DNA from: JBFJVZ01 sp041623895
GTDB lineage: Bacteria; Planctomycetota; Planctomycetia; Pirellulales; Pirellulaceae
Length of the DNA stretch: 19,843 nt
Assembly: GCA_041623895.1 (NCBI GenBank)
Contig: JBFJVZ010000090.1
Location: 1-19,843 of the forward strand
Reading direction: 5' to 3'
Shown here: piece after piece, positions 1 to 6,122 of the stretch
How positions within the stretch are numbered: the stretch's first letter is position 1
Layout of the letters: every line of letters starts with the position of its first letter
Translations under genes and position numbers: made by a program
Notes under the pieces: generated by a model
Told to the model about the DNA's origin: nothing
Database searches by the model: none
Seen by the model: the letters and a program-made list of their open reading frames with translations, nothing else

Positions 1-1244
1 CCGCCGCCCGCCATCCAGATTGTGAAAGCATCAGGAAAATGATCTCGCCCCAGCACACTGCCCTTGGCGGTCCGCCCTTCGCGGAACGGTGTCCGTCCGA
101 ACTCGCCACCCCAGATCACCAACGTGTCTTCCAGCAGACCGCGGTCTTTCAGATCAGCCAACAAGGCGGCGATCGGTTTGTCCATCGTCGCGCACTTGTT
201 CGTCAAGCCATCGCGAATGTCCTCGGCTGGATTGGTGCCATGAAAGTCCCAGCCCCAATCAAACAGCTGCACGAATCGCACTCCGGCTTCGGCCAATCGT
301 CGGGCCAGCAAACAATTGTTGGCCAGGCTGGACACGCCCGGCTTGGCCCCGTAGGCGTCGAGAGTCTGTTGTGATTCCTGCGTGATGTCCATTACTTCCG
401 GCACAGCCGCTTGCATGCGAAAAGCAAGCTCGAACTGAGCGATCCGTGTCAACGTTTCGGGATGTCCCATTTCGTGAGCTTGGATTTCGTTCAAGTCACG
501 AACCGCATCGAGCATCCGCCGCCGCATCGCCCGATCCATCCCCGGCGGATCCGATGAATACAAGACCGGATCGCCTTGCGAACGACATTGCACGCCTTGG
601 AAAACGGAGGGAAGAAAACCGGAACCGAACGAGTTCTTGCCTCCATTGGGTTGCACACCACTGGATATCAAAACAACAAATCCGGGCAGATTCTCATTCT
701 CCGAACCCAATCCATAAGTCACCCAGGCACCCATCGAAGGCCGTCCCGAACGCGGCGAGCCGGTGTAAACCATCAATTCGGCCGGCGCGTGATTGAACTG
801 GTCCGTGTGCATCGAGTGGATGATGCACATGTCATCAGCAATCTTGTGAAAATTGGGAATCGCATCGGACATCCAAATCCCGTTTTCACCATGCTGTGAC
901 CACTTGCGCGGCGAGCCCATTAATTTGGGAACACCGCTGGTGAATGCAAACCTGCGTCCCTCCAGAAATTCGTTCGGGCAATCGTTGCCATCGTGTTTGA
1001 CGAGTTCCGGTTTGTAGTCGTACATGTCCAGATTCGGGGGCGAACCGGTCATGTGCAGATAGATCACTCGTTTTGCCTTGCCCTGAAAATGCGGGCGTTT
1101 GGGCGCCAACGGATCACTTGCCGTGGACGCCGCTGCGTCGCTGGCAAGCAGTGTGCCAAGCGCTATGCCGCCAATACCGGCCGCGGACTGGCGCAGGAAA
1201 TGTCGCCTGGTACGAAGCTGAAGATGCTCAAGAACTGGATTCAT
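1..1244 (-). CDS. DUF1501 family Tat-exported protein, C-terminus cut by window edge
   Basis: The reverse strand reads open from an ATG at 1244 to the window edge, about 414 codons, so the C-terminus is missing. Residues 13-17 are RRHFL, followed by a hydrophobic Ala/Gly stretch and an Ala-rich cleavage region: a twin-arginine signal, so export in folded form is expected. Family hallmarks visible are YLHMTGSPPNLDMYDYKP near residue 55, GRPSMGAWVTYGLGSEN and NLPGFVVL near the middle, GFLPSVFQGV, and a late WGGEFGRTPF...GRDHFPDAFTIWMAGG block. DUF1501 proteins are abundant in planctomycetes, belong to the alkaline-phosphatase/sulfatase-like fold, and usually sit beside a DUF1549/DUF1553 cytochrome-type gene. 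No such partner lies upstream; it could be downstream, outside the window. The biochemical role is unknown. An in-frame ATG at 1280 would add 12 residues; 1244 is preferred because it gives a compact Tat n-region. Confidence 0.9.
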   Translation of the reverse strand, partial: MNPVLEHLQLRTRRHFLRQSAAGIGGIALGTLLASDAAASTASDPLAPKRPHFQGKAKRVIYLHMTGSPPNLDMYDYKPELVKHDGNDCPNEFLEGRRFAFTSGVPKLMGSPRKWSQHGENGIWMSDAIPNFHKIADDMCIIHSMHTDQFNHAPAELMVYTGSPRSGRPSMGAWVTYGLGSENENLPGFVVLISSGVQPNGGKNSFGSGFLPSVFQGVQCRSQGDPVLYSSDPPGMDRAMRRRMLDAVRDLNEIQAHEMGHPETLTRIAQFELAFRMQAAVPEVMDITQESQQTLDAYGAKPGVSSLANNCLLARRLAEAGVRFVQLFDWGWDFHGTNPAEDIRDGLTNKCATMDKPIAALLADLKDRGLLEDTLVIWGGEFGRTPFREGRTAKGSVLGRDHFPDAFTIWMAGG

Positions 1245-1654
1245 GTGATGGTCGCTCGCCTGGTGTTGTGCGACATCCATCTTAACTTATCTCAGCTGCG
1301 TTGAAGATCCGGAAACTGGACTCCCGCCAAGATCGGCGCAGATGCCTGGAAAGGCTATCAGACGGATGTTCTCTCCCAGCCAGGCGGCGGTAGCCGCAGA
1401 GCGTTATTGTTGGGTGCCTGGGTAAGGCTTACTTCCAATGCAACGCACCTTGCGGAGAACGCCCCGCGAACGAACGTTTTTTTCCCATTCCGACGCGGAC
1501 CGTCGGACGACAATAAGCGGAAGCCTCGCCCTCCCGTTTTGAGACAAACCCTCGTTGGACAGCGCTACTTTCATCAGCCGCAATGCGTTAGATGACAGAC
1601 GATTTGAGTGCGCGACCGGGCGCGTGGCCTACAGCCGCATGGCACGCGGACGCC
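1245..1654. other. Intergenic spacer, 410 bp, between two minus-strand genes
   Basis: No convincing gene is present; the short plus-strand frames here have no motif and no ribosome binding site. The only structure noted is the hairpin at 1621-1648. The DUF1501 promoter must lie here or upstream, but I do not see a clear -35/-10 pair on the minus strand. Confidence 0.5.
1621..1648 (-). terminator. GC-rich hairpin just after the 97-aa gene
   Basis: CGCGTG (1621-1626) pairs with CACGCG (1643-1648), with CC/GG continuing the stem past one bulged G. It starts 7 bases beyond the stop codon of the minus-strand gene ending at 1655. There is no U tract after it on the minus strand, so it is either a weak or factor-assisted terminator or an RNA 3'-end stabiliser. 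Confidence 0.3.
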
Positions 1655-1948
1655 CTACAGCAGGTCTTCCTTTTCCAGCAGCTCGCGGTACTGATCTCGC
1701 TCTCGCCGGGTCGCTTCCAGGTCGAAGATCAGATACTTCATGTCCAAGCGGAGTTGCGACAACGCTTCTTGAACCAGATTCAAGATCCTGCGACGACGCG
1801 TGCTGCATTCAACCACACGATTCAGGGCCGGGGTGACGGCGTCGCGATACCGAGCTGGTAAGGCGTTGATCGCACTGACCATCTCTTGAAGCTCGACGGG
1901 AGTATCGCTGTTGGGCTTGTTGGAAGATTCAAGACTCGTCTTGGGCAT
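1655..1948 (-). CDS. Small coiled-coil hypothetical protein (97 aa)
   Basis: A 97-residue soluble protein with no signal peptide or membrane segment. The N-terminal 25 residues are polar and probably disordered. Residues about 28-60 (MVSAINALPARYRDAVTPAL and following) and 60-95 (LVQEALSQLRLDMKYLIFDL then ATRRERDQYRELLEKEDLL) are predicted helical, the second with heptad-like Leu/Ile spacing suggesting a coiled coil. GGAG lies 9 bases before the ATG, a usable Shine-Dalgarno. Function is not recognised. The composition and acidic/arginine-rich helical tail resemble short conserved proteins seen in Rhodopirellula-type genomes, but that is memory and not a search. It is divergent from the large secreted gene. 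No plus-strand frame over this stretch looks more protein-like. Confidence 0.62.
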   Translation of the reverse strand: MPKTSLESSNKPNSDTPVELQEMVSAINALPARYRDAVTPALNRVVECSTRRRRILNLVQEALSQLRLDMKYLIFDLEATRRERDQYRELLEKEDLL

Positions 1949-2338
1949 GCGGGGTCACTCCGGGTGCAGCTGGTTGAAAGCATTTGAGGTTTTGATGCCT
2001 TCCATTGCATTCACGGTGCCGCAGTCCTGCAGCCAATCTTGCGATTGCGTCCGAAACCCTTTCGTCACAATGATTTACGGCAACTGGGCTGGCAAGGTTG
2101 CAAAAAAGCCCTGTGGTGTTTTTGCAGCGCCGTTTCCGCTTGGCTCAACAGCCTAAATCTTGGTATGGAAAGACTTTACGCGTGTGGTGTTGGCTTGCGA
2201 CCCCGCGTGGTGTTTTGTCAACACCCTGTCGCTTTCACCACACACCTTGTCACACGATCGGCCAAATCAGGGGAAGTCTGGATGATTGGGCGTCGTGCGA
2301 GCGATTGTTTCGCTATTGGCCAGTCGAGTCAACAATCA
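1949..2338. other. Divergent spacer, 390 bp, with hairpins and a repeated GTGGTGTT motif
   Basis: The spacer separates the minus-strand 97-aa gene from the plus-strand secreted protein. It holds a perfect 8-bp inverted repeat TGCAAAAA (2099-2106) / TTTTTGCA (2119-2126); the octamer GTGGTGTT at 2113, 2184 and 2207; and a tight 6-bp hairpin GGTGTT (2209-2214) / AACACC (2220-2225). An open frame runs through from 2039, but the translated stretch before residue M82 has no protein-like character, and I read it as non-coding leader. Confidence 0.45.
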
Positions 2339-5131
2339 ATGTCCGTCGCATTTAAATCCGAACGATATTCAGCTCGGAATATTCCGGCTTGGCAAACGTT
2401 GCGTTCTCTGATCGCCACGGCTGTCCAACTAATGCTGATCGCGGCCGGTTGGACATCCTGTGCCCGAGGCCAGCTTTATGATTCATTGGACGCGCATCCA
2501 CCACGCTGGCATTTGGATTCATCTGACTGCGACGCACGCGTGACCGCACACAAGCATTTAGCAGACGGCGGTGTCGACGGTCGAGGTTGTGAAATCATCA
2601 CCTTGACTGCAACCAACGGCAGCGAAGCGATCTTGGTTTACCCGATCGAGCCGGTGCGAGCGATAGATGACTTGACGGCTAATCTATCCGTCATGAGTGC
2701 TCGCGAGGGAGCACGCATCGGTTTTCGTGTTCGCTTTCCTTATTTGCGCAGTAAAGAATCGAACCGCCCCGTTGCCGTGATTGTTTACGGCGCCGACTAC
2801 GACGACACCGGATCGTTCGCATCGATTGGTGTGGGGCTGATCGAAGCCGACCTGCGGCTGAAAATGATTGCCGTGCGGCGCGAGTACGGTGCCACCGCTG
2901 ATTTGAGTGATCCGTATGTTGATGCGGTCGTCATCAACGCCTACAGCGGACCGGGAACAACGACGCTGCGATTGGATGAACTTTCTGTGGACGGCATGGT
3001 CACGGTGGGAGACTACGGCCGAGTGCCAAGTCTTCCGGAACAGGAACCGGCACCGATGTCGGCTTCGCGAGTTTCATCCGCTGGAACGTCATCGACACTC
3101 ATTGATGAAGCTGCCGGCAACACAGCGTTTCCCGTCGGTCGGGTTACACGGATCTTGCAACACAATGGCGAGCCGTTGACCTGGGTACGTTCGCTTGGTT
3201 TTGATGCCGTCTTGCTGGCCCAGCCGGCTGACGCGGCAATTTTGCGGGAAGCGATCCGTAGTCGCATTGCTGTTTACTCACCGCCTCCCACGGCACCGGA
3301 TGCAAGTATCCAGCCGCTGTTGGATCCCGTGTTGGGTTGGTACATCGGATCGGACGTCGCCCTTGATAGCCGACACGTCGACGAAACCGCGGTGACTTCA
3401 CAGCGATTGAAATCGTGGCCGTCGGTTTGGCGGCGGCCTCTGGTTGCCGCGCCGGCCGAAACCTGGCAGCGTTATGCACCACTGGTGGACGCAATGATTG
3501 ACGACCTGGCGATTCGTGCACGTGGTGTCCGGGGTGACGAGGAAGTTGCCGAGATGATGCACCGGCAGCGACAAGTTGGCGGTCGCATTCAAAACGCGGT
3601 GGGGATTGCCAGCATGCCGCCCGCATCGGCACTGTTGCAGACCGAAGCGATTGCCGATGCGATTGGGGCACCGCGGCCGGACTCGTTTCACTGGCATTCG
3701 ATGTGGTTGCAGGCGATTCGTAGTCTGGAGTCGACTCCGAAGGCAATTCTGTTTCGTTCAACCCGGTCGTTGGCATCCGGTAGCGAACTGGACAGCCAGC
3801 GTGCGATGTCGCTCAGTTACGTCAATCGCATGATCGCCATGCTCGCTCCCTGGGTTGTCGAAGCGACCCCGTCGCCTCCACCACCGGTGTCCGGCCCGTA
3901 TCGATGCGGACGTTTGGCCACCGCTGACGCGGATTTGTTGCTGTTAACGTCCACAGCGTCACGCGGCGGCGAAGCGTTGTCCGGTGACGGCGAAACGATC
4001 GAAATCGCCTTGTCGCCCGACGAATCTTCCAAGAACGCCTGGCGGCTGACGCATTTTTCAGCTGAACGAATCGCGCCGGAAGTAACCGACACTGGCGCTC
4101 GAATCCAAATCGTTTCTCCCGATGTCGTAGAAATCATCGTCCTCAGCAGTGACCCAAGCATCGGGGCAAAACTCAGCACATCTGCACAACGATTCGCCAG
4201 ACAGGCAGGATCGGACCGCTGGGAGTTAACCCGCCGTAATGTTCGGCAGACGCGCGACGATTGGAATCTCGCGATTTCTTCCCGCGCGACCAATCGTTCG
4301 GCACCCGCTGGCCTGCTGAGGGTCGCCGAGCGCACGCTGGCCGATGCTGAACCGCTGTATCGCGCCGGAGATGTTGATGCGAGCCTGCGGATGGCTCGCC
4401 GCGCCGATGCCTGGGCGCTGAGGTGTCGCTGGCAACTTTCTGAAGCCCTGATGCCGGATTGGCCGCATCCCACCAGTTGTCCGCCGCTGCTGTGCAATGC
4501 GGCGCCGGTGCAGATCGCCTGGCATCCGCTGATGAGCGAAAGTGGTTGGGGGATCAACCGACTAACCAGCGGGTCATTGGACAGCGCCGACTTGATCAAT
4601 CCGGAAAGATGGAGTTTTGGACGGCGAATGATCGATCGCGCTGGCAGTGAAGTTGCTTTCGTCAGCCGCGGTGTCTTTAGCGGAGCCGGCGCACTGCGGA
4701 CGACCGTGACTTCAAAAGAGGAAGACGACTTGCCCGGCGGTTACGAGGGTACCGTGATTCAAATTCGTAGTCCTGCAGTGCGACTCGCTGCGGGCCAAGC
4801 CTTTCGCATCGATGCGATGGTTCGCACCCTGGGCTTTGGCGGACCACACCAAGGGCTGCTGGTTTACGATACGACGGGCGGGCAAGAAATGGGGCTGTTG
4901 ATTCGGGGTGGAACGGATTGGACGCCGGTCCGTCTCTACCGCCAGGCGACGGTGGAAAGCGACGTACATGTGATGTTTGAGGTACTGGGAGCCGGCGAGG
5001 CGACCATCGACGAGGTTCGTTTGCAACTCTGGGAACCAAAGCCGCCGGCGCCAATTCCGTTTCGCCCGTTAAGCGAGCGAAATGCGGACCAAAGCTTGCC
5101 GTCGAATCCAGTCCAGTCGACACGAAGGTAG
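2339..5131 (+). CDS. Very large secreted planctomycete protein, glycosidase-barrel-like centre with jelly-roll flanks
   Basis: About 930 residues. From the ATG at 2339, a polar 20-residue n-region is followed by the hydrophobic core LRSLIATAVQLMLIAAGWTS and a cleavage-like ARG, a Sec signal peptide. Residues about 65-235 are beta-rich (ITLTATNG, ARIGFRVRFPYL, TTTLRLDELSVDG) and look like a carbohydrate-binding jelly roll. The segment RVTRILQHNGEPLTWVRSLG followed by FDAVLLAQPADAAILREAIR (about residues 268-310) has the alternating helix/strand look of a TIM-barrel glycosidase start, but no catalytic acid pair can be assigned. Residues about 785-895 form a second jelly-roll-like domain (AFRIDAMVRTLGFGG, ATIDEVRLQLWEP). 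Function is unknown; an extracellular polysaccharide-related role is inference. The alternative ATG at 2282 has a better Shine-Dalgarno (AGGGGA, 7 bases upstream), so the start is uncertain by 19 codons. Confidence 0.8.
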   Translation: MSVAFKSERYSARNIPAWQTLRSLIATAVQLMLIAAGWTSCARGQLYDSLDAHPPRWHLDSSDCDARVTAHKHLADGGVDGRGCEIITLTATNGSEAILVYPIEPVRAIDDLTANLSVMSAREGARIGFRVRFPYLRSKESNRPVAVIVYGADYDDTGSFASIGVGLIEADLRLKMIAVRREYGATADLSDPYVDAVVINAYSGPGTTTLRLDELSVDGMVTVGDYGRVPSLPEQEPAPMSASRVSSAGTSSTLIDEAAGNTAFPVGRVTRILQHNGEPLTWVRSLGFDAVLLAQPADAAILREAIRSRIAVYSPPPTAPDASIQPLLDPVLGWYIGSDVALDSRHVDETAVTSQRLKSWPSVWRRPLVAAPAETWQRYAPLVDAMIDDLAIRARGVRGDEEVAEMMHRQRQVGGRIQNAVGIASMPPASALLQTEAIADAIGAPRPDSFHWHSMWLQAIRSLESTPKAILFRSTRSLASGSELDSQRAMSLSYVNRMIAMLAPWVVEATPSPPPPVSGPYRCGRLATADADLLLLTSTASRGGEALSGDGETIEIALSPDESSKNAWRLTHFSAERIAPEVTDTGARIQIVSPDVVEIIVLSSDPSIGAKLSTSAQRFARQAGSDRWELTRRNVRQTRDDWNLAISSRATNRSAPAGLLRVAERTLADAEPLYRAGDVDASLRMARRADAWALRCRWQLSEALMPDWPHPTSCPPLLCNAAPVQIAWHPLMSESGWGINRLTSGSLDSADLINPERWSFGRRMIDRAGSEVAFVSRGVFSGAGALRTTVTSKEEDDLPGGYEGTVIQIRSPAVRLAAGQAFRIDAMVRTLGFGGPHQGLLVYDTTGGQEMGLLIRGGTDWTPVRLYRQATVESDVHVMFEVLGAGEATIDEVRLQLWEPKPPAPIPFRPLSERNADQSLPSNPVQSTRR

Positions 5132-5267
5132 GTTCGATTCCATAATTGTGTGCCCTCGCGTTTTTCCGATTCGCGCCTCCGTAGGCTTGCAAGGTCCGAT
5201 TCGTAGAAACCGCGGCAAGCTCCGAGAGATCATTAACATTGGTGATGCCAGCTAGGAACCGACCATC

Positions 5268-5480
5268 ATGCAACAAGTAAAAATGTTCAAAAGTGTCGAT
5301 ACCGAAATTGCGGATCTGGAAAAGGAGATCAATCGTTGGATGCGAAAGAGCGGAGCCCGGGTCCTGTCCATCACCGGAAATATTGCCAATCAGCAAAGCG
5401 GGGGTGGCGGACCGCTGAATAGCTTCGTCGCCAGCGACATCTTGGTGATTGTGCTTTACGAGATCGATCAGCCCAGGTGA
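5268..5480 (+). CDS. Small alpha/beta hypothetical protein (70 aa)
   Basis: A 70-residue cytosolic protein that reads like a compact fold: strand VKMFKSV, amphipathic helix TEIADLEKEINRWMRKSG, strand ARVLSITGNIA, a Gly/Asn-rich loop (QQSGGGGPLN), then strand DILVIVLYEI. This beta-alpha-beta-beta order, with a hydrophobic last strand, supports a real gene despite the short length. AGGAACC before the ATG gives a modest Shine-Dalgarno. It follows the large secreted gene by 136 bp on the same strand and may share its transcript or have its own. I associate the pattern FKSV...EINRW...SITGNIA with short proteins in planctomycete genomes, from memory only. No function can be assigned. It overlaps a 276-codon minus-strand frame that lacks protein-like features and is judged a shadow. 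Confidence 0.65.
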   Translation: MQQVKMFKSVDTEIADLEKEINRWMRKSGARVLSITGNIANQQSGGGGPLNSFVASDILVIVLYEIDQPR

Positions 5481-5582
5481 TTCGGTGGACAGCAGCCGAT
5501 TTGGCAAGCGTCTGAAAAAATTTCGAAAAGACCTGCAGGAATTTCGGCGGCTTGCGGTAGCGATGTCGCTGGTTTGTGATCA

Positions 5583-5612
5583 CGGAAGTCCGCCAATTTC
5601 CGGCTGTTTTTT
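5583..5612 (+). terminator. Possible intrinsic terminator after the 70-aa gene
   Basis: CGGAA (5583-5587) pairs with TTCCG (5598-5602), followed after GCTG by six T residues (5607-5612). The stem is short, so efficiency is doubtful, but its position 100 bp after the stop of the 70-aa gene and just before the next predicted promoter is sensible. Confidence 0.35.
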
Positions 5613-5666
5613 CACGGAGTGAACCTGATTTCCCTTGCCGGCGTCTCCTCTAGTCGCGGATTTGCC

Positions 5667-5695
5667 TTGTAGTTTCTGTGGGCTGTAAGGATAAT
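5667..5695 (+). promoter_or_regulatory. Sigma70-type promoter for the structured RNA / micro-ORF unit
   Basis: TTGTAG (5667-5672) and GATAAT (5690-5695) are spaced by exactly 17 bases. The -10 matches the consensus at 5 of 6 positions; the -35 keeps TTG. The predicted start at about 5702 falls just before the 7-bp hairpin GTCGCAA/TTGCGAC (5707-5727), a typical 5'-end protecting stem. Confidence 0.5.
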
Positions 5696-5801
5696 GAAGT
5701 AGTCGGGTCGCAATGACGCGTTGCGACGGACCCTTTCCGTACGATTGGCAAGCTCGCTCTGGTTGGCACCTGAGTTTGTCGTCGTCTAACCAGGTTTATA
5801 G

Positions 5802-5814
5802 AAAGGAGGTGATC
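5802..5814 (+). promoter_or_regulatory. Exceptionally long Shine-Dalgarno, AAAGGAGGTGATC
   Basis: All 13 bases are complementary to the conserved 3' end of bacterial 16S rRNA (GATCACCTCCTTT). The GGAGG core ends 7 bases before the GTG at 5817, ideal spacing. Other genes in this window have weak or no Shine-Dalgarno sequences, so this one stands out. Confidence 0.75.
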
Positions 5815-5816
5815 GA

Positions 5817-5858
5817 GTGGATTATTGCTGTACTTGCCAACGGGGTGGTAACCCGTAG
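5817..5858 (+). CDS. Cys-rich 13-residue micro-ORF (MDYCCTCQRGGNP)
   Basis: A GTG start with perfectly spaced extended Shine-Dalgarno opens a frame encoding MDYCCTCQRGGNP, ending at TAG 5856-5858. Cys codons at positions 4, 5 and 7 form a CCxC cluster. Three readings fit: a genuine microprotein with a metal or redox role for the Cys cluster; a leader peptide that senses Cys-tRNA, since codons 9-11 contain the 5' arm of the 8-bp stem at 5841-5848; or a ribosome-docking element. The frame beginning at GTG 5810 (MIEWIIAVLANGVVTRS) is hydrophobic but has no space from the Shine-Dalgarno core, so is unlikely to be initiated. The evidence is the initiation signal and the RNA context; 13 codons carry no coding statistics. 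Confidence 0.5.
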   Translation: MDYCCTCQRGGNP

Positions 5859-5937
5859 CTGAAAGTCGGCGGGCTGATGCTTCGGCACAGCCACCCCGCT
5901 CGCGATCATCCGAAACGATATTGCGAGTAAAAAATGT

Positions 5938-5981
5938 CCCGTTTGTCGAGATTTTACCTTGGTCTCGGCAAACGGGTTTTT
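5938..5981 (+). terminator. Strong intrinsic terminator, bidirectional
   Basis: CCCGTTTGTCGAGA (5938-5951) pairs with TCTCGGCAAACGGG (5963-5976) over 14 positions with a single G-U wobble, followed by five Ts (5977-5981). On the opposite strand the same stem is followed by ACATTTTTT, so it can also stop minus-strand transcription. It is the best terminator in the window and ends the structured RNA unit. Confidence 0.9.
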
Positions 5982-6049
5982 CATGCGCCGCCGTCTCCAC
6001 CGTTTCTGCAAGCCCTGCGCCAGAAGTTGTCATGATCAGCCATCACAGT

Positions 6050-6078
6050 TTGACAGCGCGATCAGCTTCAATCACATT
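6050..6078 (+). promoter_or_regulatory. Possible promoter for the DUF368 gene
   Basis: A perfect TTGACA (-35, 6050-6055) with 17-base spacing gives a poor -10 (CACATT, 6073-6078). Location between the upstream terminator and the gene start supports it, but the weak -10 means an activator or another sigma factor may be involved. Confidence 0.35.
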
Positions 6079-6122
6079 ACGCCGCTTCCATTTCCTCCCG
6101 TCTCGGTTTGGAGTCTGACTTC

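Larger units (their letters stand above)
5702..5981 (+). ncRNA. Structured ~280-nt RNA containing a micro-ORF and ending in an intrinsic terminator
   Basis: Hairpins in order: GTCGCAA/TTGCGAC (5707-5713/5721-5727); CTGGTT/AACCAG (5759-5764/5788-5793); CGGGGTGG/CCACCCCG (5841-5848/5891-5898, perfect 8 bp), enclosing a GCTG-A-TGC stem capped by TTCG (5873-5891), the ultrastable UUCG tetraloop; CTCGC/GCGAG (5899-5903/5923-5927); then the terminator. A strong ribosome binding site and a 13-codon reading frame sit between hairpins 2 and 3, and the 5' arm of the 8-bp stem is inside that frame. It could be a small mRNA for a micropeptide, a dual-function regulatory RNA, or a leader/attenuator for the DUF368 gene whose start is 142 bp beyond the terminator. 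I cannot match it to a named RNA family by eye; a covariance-model search against Rfam would settle whether it is known. Confidence 0.55.

Noticed and set aside
1304..1320. 17-bp word AAGATCCGGAAACTGGA repeated at 19752-19768
   Set aside because: One copy is inside a coding region (KDPETG), the other in a spacer, with no extended similarity; most likely coincidence.
2039..2338. N-terminal extension of the large secreted protein to ATG 2039
   Set aside because: The extra 100 residues have no protein-like pattern and would bury the signal peptide; the DNA there carries leader-type repeats.
3817..4599. 260-codon minus-strand open frame
   Set aside because: It lies wholly opposite the large secreted protein and has low-complexity, motif-free translation.
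4677..5507. 276-codon minus-strand open frame spanning the 70-aa gene
   Set aside because: The translation lacks any recognisable domain, and both plus-strand genes over it look more protein-like.
5802..5830. The AAAGGAGGTGATC site as the antisense of a 16S rRNA gene 3' end or rRNA fragment
   Set aside because: The adjoining minus-strand sequence (ending AATAATCCACTC before the motif) does not match the conserved 16S 3' hairpin, so only the Shine-Dalgarno complement is shared.
5650..6033. 127-codon minus-strand open frame
   Set aside because: It crosses the strong bidirectional terminator and the structured RNA stems, whose exact complementarity explains the sequence better.
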